Assembly: GCA_034387635.1 (NCBI GenBank)
Contig: JAOANU010000010.1
Span: 1,426,001 to 1,490,000, forward strand
Direction of reading: 5' to 3'
DNA length: 64,000 nucleotides
From: Rhodosporidiobolus odoratus
Lineage: Eukaryota > Basidiomycota > Microbotryomycetes > Sporidiobolales > Sporidiobolaceae
Below the pieces are notes generated by a model, which was given only the letters and a program-made list of their open reading frames with translations, made no database searches and had not been told where the DNA came from. Below are positions 43,428-53,733 of this stretch, piece after piece (positions within the stretch are counted from its first letter, which is position 1; the number at the start of each line of letters is the position of its first letter). A program made the position numbers and the translations under genes.

Positions 43428-44256
43428 TCAAGCCTTGGCCAGCTTGATAGACGCCCAAGGCATGCCTATGACCTCTCTTTTCCTGCGTGCGTGTGAGGCT
43501 GTCAGCATCGCTAGGTCATACGGGATTCGCGGGAAGTGAGAAACGGAGAGGGGAAAAAGAGAGAAGACTCACATCGCCGAACGAGCGTAGGCGAAGAGAG
43601 TCACGAGGTAGAACACCCCGCCGTCGACGGTCTGGTAGACGAGGACTGTTGGAGCAACGAGTCAAGCGCTACACCGATCCGTTCGGGGAAGGCGAGTTTG
43701 GAGAGAGAGAGAAATGGCTCACTGGCAAGGAACGCACACCAAAGGTAAAAGACTAGACGGAAGGCGTGCGAGCTGTGCAGGGCAGTACCAGGGAAAGGTT
43801 TAACGGACCATTCGAAAGTCAGGGTAAAAAGGCCGTTGAGCTACAACAAAGGATTTGCAGCCAGAGTTAGGAAGGTCGCGAAGCATGGAGGGAGAAGGGA
43901 ACGGTAGACGTACGATGTTCAAGATCTGTAGGATTGGAGCGTCGACTATGGCCTTCTCGAAGAAGGCGGCGCTTGGAGGGGGACTGCGGGAGCAGGTAAG
44001 CGTCAGGCGAGGTCGGCTGAAGAGGAGAGATGGACTCGGAGTGGGAGGGACATGCATCAAGCCAGTTGGCCCCAGAGAACCGCCTACAAAGTCCCAGAAG
44101 AACTTGCGGTAGAAGCAGCCCCAGAGACCGGCCCAAGCAACATCTGGTGAAGCAAGTCAGTCGGTGCAAAGATGGGACTGGGTGGAGGCTTCACTCACAT
44201 GCGCCCGAGGTGAGAGCAAGAAGACGAGCCCAGTCGTGCCAAATAAAGACGCCCAT
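43428..44256 (-). CDS. DUF7727-type small four-span membrane protein
   Basis: Exons (minus) 44199..44256, 44056..44143, 43914..43983, 43723..43840, 43573..43645, 43428..43482 give 153 residues. MGVFIWHDWARLLALTSGAY, WAGLWGCFYRKFFWDFVGG, APILQILNI, LFTLTFEW, HAFRLVFYLWCAFLA and VDGGVFYLVTLFAYARSAM follow the basidiomycete DUF7727 pattern, with four hydrophobic helices. Function is unknown. The intron 43984..44055 starts with GC (at|gcatgt): no GT donor in exon 2 is in the phase needed by the four possible acceptors, and the segment has a typical branch site and cag. Full read-through, giving 24 extra residues, is the alternative. Confidence 0.85.
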
Positions 44257-44942
44257 GACCTTGTTTAGCGGGAAGTTGGGGATGAAGTTTAACGAGAGGT
44301 GGTTGTTGAGGAAGACGGACTGGGGAGTGCTCGACCAGCGAGCGAGGACAGACGGTGGTTCGAGGGTTGGCTCGGCGGGGTAGATGCACGAGTAGCTATA
44401 GGGGCTTTCTGTGACGGACTGAGACCGAACAAGCAGGAAAGCGTCGTGTAGTCTGTGCAAGGCAAGGAACAGAAAAGGAGGGAAACGAATTGCATCAACC
44501 GCTTCAACCGCTTCAACGCCACGCACTGGGAGGGAGTAGACAACCTTCTTCTTACTTAACTCAGGGCTGGCGCGGAACTAGATGGACCTGCTATCTCTGG
44601 TCCTCCCCCGCCTCTCTTCCAGCCCAACCTCGACACAAGTTGCGCTGCCTGCTCCTCCCCTTATATTGAGCGCTGCATACATCCAGCGCAATCTGCCCGT
44701 CATACCGCTGTCGTGTCACCGTGCGTCGATCTCGTCCGCAGTTGTCAAAAGTTGATTGAGGCGGATGTGGCCAAGGCGACTGTTCAGGACAGATGGGGGA
44801 AGGTGCTGATCCGCTGCTGAATGAGCCGAGCACTCACGGGAACATGCTTGAGTAAGCAGGAACCTTCTCGCATGACTTGAACGGCGAGGACAAAACCCGC
44901 CTCTCCTTCCCCCATCCTCGACTGGCACCAGTGTCGACCACT
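44257..44942. other. divergent intergenic
   Basis: About 690 bp between two divergent starts. No gene seen. Confidence 0.45.
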
Positions 44943-45815
44943 ATGAGCCAGCAGGACACCTATCGCATCTCCGTCTCTGACGCCGCAAATGCCCTCTTCC
45001 CCCGCGGTTCTCGCAAGCCAACCCCCGGCGCTCTCCTCTCCCGCTACGTCCCCGTCAAGCCGACGAGCACCCGCACTACGCCCACCCCGGCCAAGCCTAT
45101 GACCTCGCACGACGAGTGGTTTGCCAGCGACCGCAGTACTCAGCTGAAGCGCGGGACGGAAACGAGGAAACGGTTTATGGATTTGTTGCGAGCCTCGGGC
45201 CGATTACTCGAGCCCGACAACCTGGAATGCCCCAGTAAAGCTCTCCTTAAAGCAATGCTCCTCGCGAGAAAGCAAGGGAAAGCGATCTACATCAGTCCCG
45301 GCTTGATCGAAGCCCCCGACCTTTCAGGCGAATACCAAAAGAGAGGATGGATCAGGCCGGGCGTCAAGTGGGCCAACTTCAAGCCTGCCCTCCTCAAAGT
45401 CGAACATCTCGGTCCGAAGAAGAAGAATTACTGGTCCCTCACCGTCATTGGCATCAAATCCACTCAACCGACCAGCGTGCCAGGCCAGGTTCGTCCGTCT
45501 CCATCCCTTTCCCGGACCTGGCGCGCTCATAACCCTCTCTCCCCCTTTAACCCTCAGCTCTACCAACAAGAAGAGGCTCAACTGCTCGCCTACCGATTCT
45601 TCCTCCACCGCATCCTCCAGCGCCTCCAAACTCAAGCTTTCGAAAACGGTCAACACCTCCTCGAACGTCTGTCGGCCGCTCGTACCTGCACCATGTGGCG
45701 TTACTCCGGTTGTTTCGCTCATGCCTGTCACGACTCCGAATGCTACCTCCGTACGAATCCTTCAGCTGAAGAACTCGAACAAAAAGTTCAAGCGACGACC
45801 GTTCACAACGACTAA
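44943..45815 (+). CDS. intact member of an unrecognised C-x4-C-x4-C protein family
   Basis: Exons 44943..45488 and 45558..45815 give 267 residues; the 69-nt intron is in frame, so read-through would add 23. The protein is soluble-looking, without signal peptide or membrane span. Blocks shared with the two damaged copies in this window are MxxQDTYRISVS (start), ETRKRFMDLLRASGR (73-87), AIYISPGLIEAPDLSGEYQK (114-133), VKWANFKPALLKVEH (141-155), LTVIGIKS, AYRFFLHRILQ (193-203) and, at the end, MWRYSGC-x4-C-x4-C-YL with Cys 234, 239 and 244. The third Cys is followed by an acidic helix (SAEELEQKVQA). The Cys arrangement could bind metal if His240 or His236 adds a ligand, but nothing proves it. 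I know no family with this combination. Confidence 0.75.
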   Translation: MSQQDTYRISVSDAANALFPRGSRKPTPGALLSRYVPVKPTSTRTTPTPAKPMTSHDEWFASDRSTQLKRGTETRKRFMDLLRASGRLLEPDNLECPSKALLKAMLLARKQGKAIYISPGLIEAPDLSGEYQKRGWIRPGVKWANFKPALLKVEHLGPKKKNYWSLTVIGIKSTQPTSVPGQVRPSPSLSRTWRAHNPLSPFNPQLYQQEEAQLLAYRFFLHRILQRLQTQAFENGQHLLERLSAARTCTMWRYSGCFAHACHDSECYLRTNPSAEELEQKVQATTVHND

Positions 45816-46263
45816 ACTTGGCTTGAGGACGTCCTGTTCGATCGGGTTCCGGCAGAGCTTCAGTTACAACGCACGAAGGGCTCGACCAGGCCGCTTACTT
45901 CGTCTATCGACGCACTCACGGCAGGCTTGAACGGCATTAGCCTCCAACCTTTCGCCCTGAGGGAAACACCTACTATAGCATGGGAGCCAGACTCGTCTAG
46001 AAATCATCCTCTCACCACGATTCTCGTCCTTGCCCTTCTGTCGTTTGTCTGTAGACTTGTCTGTTTGTCTGTTGTCCCTGCACCCCATTTGTACCTTCCT
46101 TCCCTTTGATCTCGCTATACACTTTCTCGAGCCGCAGTGGACGTTACAGAACTTGATGCGCTGATACTGCAAAGCGCGCCCGTACAGAGTTGATACATAT
46201 TGCCAGCTTCCCCCGATCCAAATACCAATAAAGAGCCCCTTCGTAGCCTGTCATAGCCTTTGC
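45816..46263. other. convergent 3' intergenic
   Basis: About 450 bp between convergent stops. Nothing seen. Confidence 0.5.
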
Positions 46264-49200
46264 TCAGACGACAGTGTGCCAAATCCGCTGAAATGTGTTC
46301 TTCGGCTTTGGCTCGATCAATTCGTCGTTGCTGCGCGAGGAAACATCGACGTTGTCAGCGGAGGAAGACGGCGGAATCAGTGGGAGAAGAGCATACTCGC
46401 GAGATCCAGAGAAATAGTCGACTGCCGGGCATAGCAGAGCCAACAAAGGTATCAACGCTTCTACGCAGCAGGACAAAGCGTGACAAACACAGAAAGAGAC
46501 AGAAAAAGAAAAAGAAAAAAGAAAAGAGAAGGAGAAAGAGAGAACGCACGTTCCAGTAAAGCGGGCCAACTGCATCGTTGCCAAAACTTGGCGGCGATGT
46601 AGACGATAGGGAAAAGGATACTACCGACGGGATCACGTCGAGAAGTCAGCTTGGTAATGGTTACTGAGAGCGAAAGAGGAGGAAGCATACAGCATAAGAT
46701 AGCGAGTCAAGAAATCAGCCGTGTCCCATTGACCGTCGATGAAGAGGTAGAAACCGTTCGTAAAGAGCACGAGAGAGAAGCCCTGTTTGTCCGAAGTTCG
46801 GAGGGGTCGCGCTGCAGATCAGCATGATTCGCAGCCTGAAGGGGGATAGGTATGACGCACGCATAAGGCGAAGATGGCGGCGTAAGGTTGGAACGGCGCT
46901 GTGTAAGGGAAGGTGGCGCGGTCTATGTCTTGAGCGCGGGCACCGTAGTAAAACCCTGAGAACAGAGGACGGTCTGTTTTCGGGTCTGCTTGACTGAAGC
47001 GAGAAAGAAAAGGCTTACGAAGGTAGGTGATACAGATAGAGGTCCAGCTGAGTACACCGCCGACGGAACAGAAATTCGCGAGCTGCATGCGAGATTGGGA
47101 AGGTCAGCTCGATCGGTCGATCTTCCAACAAGAATCGTGTACTGGCTCACCCAGGTAAAGACTTGTGCGCTGGCATGGGACCCAGCAGCCATGAACGACA
47201 GGAGACCGAACGCGGCACCGACGAGGACGGCAACATACGGCAGTCCGTATCTGTTAAGGCGTTTTAGGACGGCCGGTGCTTGGTCAGTGATGGCGAGACC
47301 GTACAGTGACCTTGAGGCGGTGTACTGTGGTGGGAAGTCGGTCAGTCGGTAGCGCGAGAAAGTGCAAGAATAGGCAGAAGCTTACGAGACCGGAAGAGGC
47401 GGCGGAAGTTGCGGAAATGAGAAACGCGGCATTGACGACGCTGGGGAGTACCTGTCAGGGAAGGACCTAGGTGAGACTCGTCACAACAGGGTGCTGTGTA
47501 AAAGCGAACCTTGATTCCCGCCCTTTCGATGGCGATAACAAACGGCGAAGACATAGCTGTGCCGTCATTCCTCAATAACGCCGGATCGTCCTTCGAAACC
47601 AATAACCCAATCACCAGACAGCCTAGCACATAGAACGTGAGGATGCGGTAGATGACTCGGCGGATGGCTCGAGGAATGGAGTAGGAGGGGTTGCGAGCTT
47701 CTCCTGCGGCGAGGGAGACGATTTCGGTGCCGACATAGCTGTAAGCGGCTTGAAGCATGGCGGCCCAGAAGCTACGGTACCGAAATCGATCAGCGATGGG
47801 GTGTGAAAGACGTGAAAAAAGGGAAAAGATGAACCCAGCAAATCGACCCAGACTACCCTCGATGGCGAGAAATTGGGACAGAGCGCCAGGGTCTTTCCAA
47901 TAGTTAAACCCAATTGGTCTATGAGGTTGACAGTACGTCAGGAAGGCCGAAGGAGGGGGGTATCGAGGGAATTTACTCGGTGTTGGGTATTCCTCCTGCC
48001 GAGATTATCATCCCAAGAACGAGCAACGAAAGCATCGCGATGATCTAACAAGCAGAGCATAGTCAATATAGGCGAGTCCAACGAGATCGGCGAGGGAAAG
48101 TCCGCACCTTGATGGCGCAGAACCAAAACTCGAGCTCTCCGTAGACTCGAGTTCCTCCGAGGTTGATGAGGACGACGAGCACATACGCGATAGCGATCCA
48201 GCCTGCAGGACTAGCGTACGACACCAAAACGTCAATAACTTGTCTGCCGCGTACGATTGCGGACGAAGGTCGGCACACTTTGCTGAGGACCAGAAAGAGA
48301 TCAAAGTCGCTGCAGCGGACAATTCGGCCGGCATCACCAACAGCCAGTTCGCAGCGTATGAGTAGCCGGTTGCGAGGCCTGGACGGAACTTTGTGTCAGC
48401 ATCGCTTACTTGCGGCCAGACAGGGACGAACATGGAGGTTCGAGAGAAAGGGGAAAAACGCACCGAAAGAAGGATCGACGAAGCGGGCTGCGAGCGAGAT
48501 GTGCCCGCCAGCTAGTGGCATGTGAGAGATGAGCTCGCCTCTGCAAGCGCGAAGTCAGCTAGCTGTCCAAAGAATTGAAGAGAAAGAAGGTTGAAGTACA
48601 GAGACTGAGAAGGCGAAACGAATTTCAGCTAGGCAGTCGAAACGGTCGATGGGGATCAACGTACGATCATCATACACCACACCCATAATCCCATCAACGA
48701 AAAGGCGAGAAGTAGACCGAGAGGGCCAGCTTTCTGCACTGTAACAAAGGGAAAACGAAGTCAGCCTGCGAAGCACCGTTCTCGAGCGGAAAGGGGTATA
48801 CTCACAGCTTAGCGCTGTACCGAGGAAGATGCCTGTCTATGGGAGTGATCATCACGTCAGGACTCTGACACGGATGGAGGTTAAGAACCGAATTCACGCC
48901 AATCACGCCTCCCTGCGAGCCAAATCAACTTGTCAGCGAAAACACGCCTCAGCTCAATACGATCACGAAAAGCGGACAAGCGAGATCATAGCAATCTACG
49001 ACATGTGGAGGAACGAAAGTCAGTCTCGGACGGGAAGGACGAAGGTTTACCGGCTGAAGAGAAAGAAAGAAAAACGCACATGTCGACTCTTCAGCTGCCT
49101 CCTAAGTTGTGTTGGTCCCTCACTGGCCGGCTGCAAGCTGAACCTAACCAACGGTCTCCCATCCTTGTCCTTCCTGTCACTGCCAAGCCCACTCAATTGG

Positions 49201-49331
49201 TCCGCGGAGAGGACGCTCGTACTTGCGGCTGCTGTTGTGGTTATGGTAGCGGGGAGGGAGGAACGCGCGTAGGGCGGGTAGGCGGGGATATAGACCGGGT
49301 GGAAACCGGGCTGGTGGGATGTCAAGGACAT
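46264..49331 (-). CDS. amino-acid permease (APC/YAT family), intron-rich copy
   Basis: Twenty exons (minus): 49080..49331, 48978..48995, 48889..48912, 48806..48836, 48665..48738, 48600..48604, 48464..48540, 48279..48378, 48108..48210, 47977..48044, 47835..47918, 47510..47771, 47386..47451, 47151..47324, 47019..47082, 46861..46955, 46691..46782, 46550..46620, 46397..46421, 46264..46330; 583 residues. A twelve-span plasma-membrane proton symporter. Landmarks are RHIAMISLGGVIG, TGIFLGTALSLQKAGPLG, GELISHMPLAGGHISLAARF, YSYVGTEIVSLAAGEARNP, ASRSLYGLAI and AQDIDRATFPY. A 5-nt exon (tctct) is needed to join CMMI to GELISH, giving ISLGEL as in the paralogue's ICLGEM. Many donors are weak (gttctt, gtaaat, gttcat). 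It is paralogous to the gene at 53.7-56.1 kb, which has eight introns. The substrate is not decidable. Confidence 0.88.
48600..48604 (-). other. 5-nt internal microexon
   Basis: Sequence tctct on the minus strand, flanked by cttctcag upstream and gtactt downstream. It supplies Ser and two bases of Leu in ISLGEL, and removes an otherwise unavoidable frame break. Confidence 0.75.
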
Positions 49332-49909
49332 CGCCAAGGCTGGTCAAGGCAAGACGGACGAAAAAGACAAGAAAGCGGGACGGAGAGCGAAAATCAAAAA
49401 AAGGACGCCGGCGGGGGTGAATAGAGGGTAAGGCCGAGAGGGGAGCGTGCGCGATAATCAGGCTGATCAGGCGGAGGTTCAGTCGAAGAGTCACAGGCAA
49501 AGAAGACAAGAGGCAGCGCGTCGAGGCGCAGGATGAGCAGAAGACGCCCAGTTGGCTCCTTTGTCGAAATAGTGGGGGCGAGTGATCATACTAATTTTGC
49601 ACCGGCGTCGTGATAAGGCTTGGCTCAAGGACTCCGACGAAGCGCCGGACAAGTCGGAGAAGCAGGGACAAGTCGAGGGGTGAACGAAGGCGCAAGAAGG
49701 CTGTACGGCGACGAGAGCTGAAAAGCCTCAAGCTGGCGGTGTCCGTACCTCCAGAGCAGCTGATTGCTCCACAGGGAGTCACCTACATCATGTAGAACTG
49801 CGAAAAGATTTGCAATTCAAACAAGAAAGAGAGAGTATGGGTACAAGGAATGAATTGGAAAGGATGCGTACGGAACAACAATATTAAGAAGAAGGGAGGA
49901 CGCTGCTTA
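49332..49909. other. permease upstream region / 3' flank
   Basis: About 580 bp between two minus-strand genes. No coding signal or named element. The permease start could lie upstream if a 5' intron exists. Confidence 0.4.
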
Positions 49910-52437
49910 TCACAGGTCGCCGAGCTTGTGTACGCTCTCGACGCCGCCGCGACCGACCACTGTACGACGGGAATGGTGAGTAAGGGCGGCACGTGTCTCA
50001 GGCAAAAAAGGTGCGGAAGTGGAGAAGGTCAAGGTGCGATGTGCGCTCGAGGCACGTCGAGCCGACGCAGCGGTACCGGCAAGTAGAGAAGGAGGAGTAT
50101 CCTCCGCAGCAGAGAGAGGCACACAAAAAGTGAGAAGAAGGAGAAGGAGAAGAAAAGCTCACTGAAACTCGCCTCTATCGGAATCTCGTCCAACTCAACC
50201 TCCCCAAACCCACTCAACGCAACCCTCACACTCGTCATCCCCGCCATACTAGCCTTAACCTTCTGCCCCGGCGGACCAAACACGATCTTTGCCACAAACC
50301 TACGCAGAACGTCCCCTCTCCCGGGGAGGAGGTACAGCGGGGCGTCGACGAAGGCGGCGGTGACGAGGGTTGTGGAGTTGTGGGTTGCGTTGGCTGGAGT
50401 GTGGTGGGTGGTGGCGGTCATAGAGGTGGAAGGGCGCATACGGGCGAAGGCGTTGGCGGGGATAGGGGAGGGAGGGTAGGCGGTAGGATCGTCGTTCTCG
50501 TCAGAAGAGAGGAAAGAGAGCTGAGAATGCTCAGCCGACGCAAGGGTTGTATCGGGACCGACTGATTTGGCGGGTAGTTCGCCGTCGTAAACTAGCACGT
50601 CAGGCCAAATCGCCTTCGCATTGATCCCTTGCTCCAACTTCTTCGCCGTCTCGGGTAGGACCACCTCCCCGACCACCTCCCCACTAGCCAGGAGATCCGC
50701 ATCATCTCCTTCTCCCAGACCACCTAGCTTGATCCTCATATCCTTCATAGCCAAGTTTCGGAAAAAGTCGGGCGTTTCGTTCGTTCCGGGTACTTGGACA
50801 TGGAAGACTTGCTTGGCGAGCATGTCGGCCACGAAGCGAGGAGGGAAAGGCGCATCACTCGATGGCTCGGAGGAGAGGGGAGGTTCGGGTGAAGCGTCGT
50901 AACGGAGATAGACATCATTGGTCCGGCCGGCGAGGAAACGTGCTACGAAAGAACTCAACGCTCGCGAGAGCGGAGCTTGTTCCGGAGGGGCCAGAGCTGA
51001 AAGACGCGAGGATGCTGGAGGAGTAGGGGGAGTAGGGGTAGAAGGTGTGAGATTGCCGGCGGGGACTAGGTGACCCGACACGGCGAGCTTGGCGGTATGA
51101 GAGTCGAGGGGGAAGAAGAACGGCGCGGTTGCCATCTTGGCGAGCATGACGTCCTTAGTGGCTTTTGAGCTGGCTTGAGGCGCAGGGGGAAGGGGGAGGT
51201 GCATGGAGACGGGGAGGCGGAAGGGCATGCCGAAAGCGAAGTGAGGCAGACGGCCTGACTGGAAGGCCGACTCGAGCGGATTCTTCAAGTTGGCGCCGAC
51301 AGATATAGCGATGACCGTATCATTCGGGTAAGAGGGAGAGGAAGATTCGAAGACGTTGTAGGTCAGGTTGCTGACCATGGACATTGGGTCCGACGCTCCA
51401 GGGAGAGCAGGAACTGAACAGCACACCCGGTAAGCAACGGTTCCGGTAGGCGAAGAAGAGAGACTCGAGTACTCACGTTTGCCCTCTTCGAACCTCGTCA
51501 AACCAGCCACCTTGATCTTGCTCATCCGCCGCATGAACCACCCAGAAACGCCGCGAGTTTGGGCACCTCCGACCTGCACCAGCACCTGCTTGACGTCTGC
51601 TCGGATGCGGTACGTCTTACTCTCCCAAACGCTCTGTCCAAACCGGGTAAGATCTTCCGGCGAAGGGAAGTCCAGTGGAACGCGGAGGGTGAAAGGTTGC
51701 ATGACCGGCTGCGGGTTATTCTTGGTAGGATAGGAGAGAGGAATGTGTAGCGTGTCGAGGGCAGGGATGCCAATAAGAGGAGGGCCAGAGTTCGATGCGG
51801 CGTCAAAGAGCGCTACCTCCCCGACATCAACAGCTACCGTTCCAGCTTTTCGCACGCCCCATCGAGCAATCCTCGCCTCTGTACGTCGCAACCAGCCGCC
51901 CGTCTCCTTCGCTTCCCAATCTAGCGCCTTTCGCACGTCCATTCCTGCGTTCCCATCCATCTCGACTACCAGACTTGCCCCGTTCTCTCCCGGTTGCAAG
52001 CGCACAGCGGAGGGACCAGTCCAAAGCAAACCTCGCTGCGCCATATCTTGCGGCGTGCCGTGTGCCGCCTGTTCCGAGAGAAGGTGTCCGATCCAGAGGT
52101 GCACTGCTGCGAGGACGACGAGGAGGAGCGCGAAGAGGACGGCGAAGAAAAGGCAAGCGGCGCCGCCCCAGCCGATTCGTGATCGTGCGCCTTCTCGAGG
52201 CCGGACGACGACGTAGCGCATACGATCGTCCTCGGATGCGTTGTTGAGGGGTTCATCGTCGGAGTCTTCTTGAACGAGGACACCGCGACCATGTCGGAGG
52301 CGGGTCTTGCGAGGTGTGGTGGTTTCCTCGTCGACGTCTTCTTCGCGGACGAGCAGGGGTGCTCGTTCTGCTTCATCTGCACGTTCGAATGCGTCCTGTG
52401 CACGGCCTTTGCCCTTGTTATCGGAGGAAGTGGCCAT
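49910..52437 (-). CDS. Tag1/DUF3712-like vacuolar membrane glycoprotein
   Basis: Exons (minus) 51477..52437, 50163..51413, 49910..49959 give 753 residues. A charged cytosolic N-terminus of 90 residues, one membrane helix (about 91-117, CLFFAVLFALLLVVLAAVHL) and a large lumenal part rich in beta-type segments and N-glycosylation sites match fungal DUF3712/Tag1 proteins; yeast Tag1 (Ylr173w) is a vacuolar membrane protein that helps end autophagy. ERAPLL (24-29) is an ExxxLL signal of the kind read by AP-3 for direct vacuole delivery. Lumenal landmarks are LDTLHIPLSYP, PLDFPSPEDLTRFGQ, ANLKNPLESAF and GEVELDEIPIEA. The last exon is the least certain: splicing over 203 nt is phase-correct and ends VHKLGDL, but a further small exon in between is possible. 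Family assignment is moderate. Confidence 0.75.
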
Positions 52438-53733
52438 ATCGTGTCGGTGCGTCACCGACGGAAGTTGATTGAATGAGGCAGTGGGCGTGGGCGGTGACTT
52501 CGGGAGGTGGTAAGGGTGTATCAGTGTACTCTCTAGTCTGCAGAGGGTCGATCGAGCTGTTCTAGCGGGTGTAAGCGGCAGAGTCGAGTGCGAGTTGGTG
52601 GTGAGAGATTCAAGTTGGTTTCAGCTTGTCCTCTGTCGCTCGACCGCTACGAGAAGCCACATAAGCTGCAGCTGCTTGCTCTGATGGCCGCTCTGCACCC
52701 TCGCGCCGTGCAACAGCAAAAGCTCGTCCAGCCGACGTCGACCTCAATGCCTTGCTCGTCTCGACCCGTTCTACTCGCATGCCGTCGTAGTCTCCGATTG
52801 CAGCCGCTGCCCTCGAAAGTCACCTAAGTAGGCATATGGCGCTACAGCGTGATGCTGCTCCATCCTGCTCATGCAAGCCTCTCTCGACTTGTTTTTTTCT
52901 CGCACCTCTCGCCTACCGTTTCACCGGCTCAGGTCCAGCCGGTCCAGCCCTTTTCTCCTTCGTCTCGCCATCTTTCACGATCGCCCTCCACCTCGTCCCG
53001 CTCCGGGGTCGTGTGCAACGGCAATCTACGGCTCTTAGCCGTACTTTCGCGTTGCAATCGGTTCCCGTGGCTGCTTCTCCGCCGCCTGGCATCGTGTGAT
53101 TCCCCTATCGTCGCCAGCCTCCCCGCTTACCCCGCGCCTTTCCTCGATTGCTATTCGGCACGCCGTACACTCTGGGGATGGCGTTCTCTGCATGATACGG
53201 CGGCACAAGCTCGTACAGAGTTTCGCTCTCGTGCAGCGGGGCATTGAGGTGCTCGGATCCGGCGAAGGGATCGATAGCGGCCGCCCTTGCGAGCTGTGCT
53301 CTGTACGCCTGTGCAGGCCTCTTTGTGGACCGCTGAATGCTCACGGGCGCGGCCCCGGCAGACTGCATCGCCGCCGTGGCGCAAGACGCTCGGATCAAGG
53401 CGTTCTCTTCACCGCCTTTTTTGAGAAGAGAAGGAGGAAGGGTCCAAATCAGGATCGCCAAGGTCTTACCCCGTGCCGTTTTTATCCAGGGCCGCCGGGC
53501 AATCGAGGGAGTCCTGAAAAAAGTGGGGGGGTTCCAGACTCGTCGCTATCTTTGCTCCGCGAACCTATTTCAGCTTCACCTCCCTCTGCCTTCTCTCTTC
53601 TCTCTCCCTCACTCTATCCTTGCCTATCTTCACGGGGCTTTCTCACGACACCGCACATCTCCTCCTTCCCGACACCCCTTCTCTCGACACCGTTCCAGCC
53701 TTTTCTCCCTCTCTCCCTCCTTTTCTCCCTACG
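52438..53733. other. 1.3-kb divergent promoter region, Tag1-like / permease
   Basis: Between divergent genes. Several open frames on plus (52588-54302) are interrupted and lack domains; they probably represent the permease 5' leader with upstream ORFs. It contains one copy of a 23-bp sequence also found upstream of the MFS gene (53533-53555). Confidence 0.45.
53533..53560 (+). promoter_or_regulatory. 23-bp element shared with 62445, permease side
   Basis: The 23 bases 53533-53555 (starting tccagactcgtc, ending ctttgc) are identical to 62445-62467, and ccgc follows one mismatch later in both. It lies about 180-200 nt before the permease ATG. A shared cis element is inferred. Confidence 0.5.
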
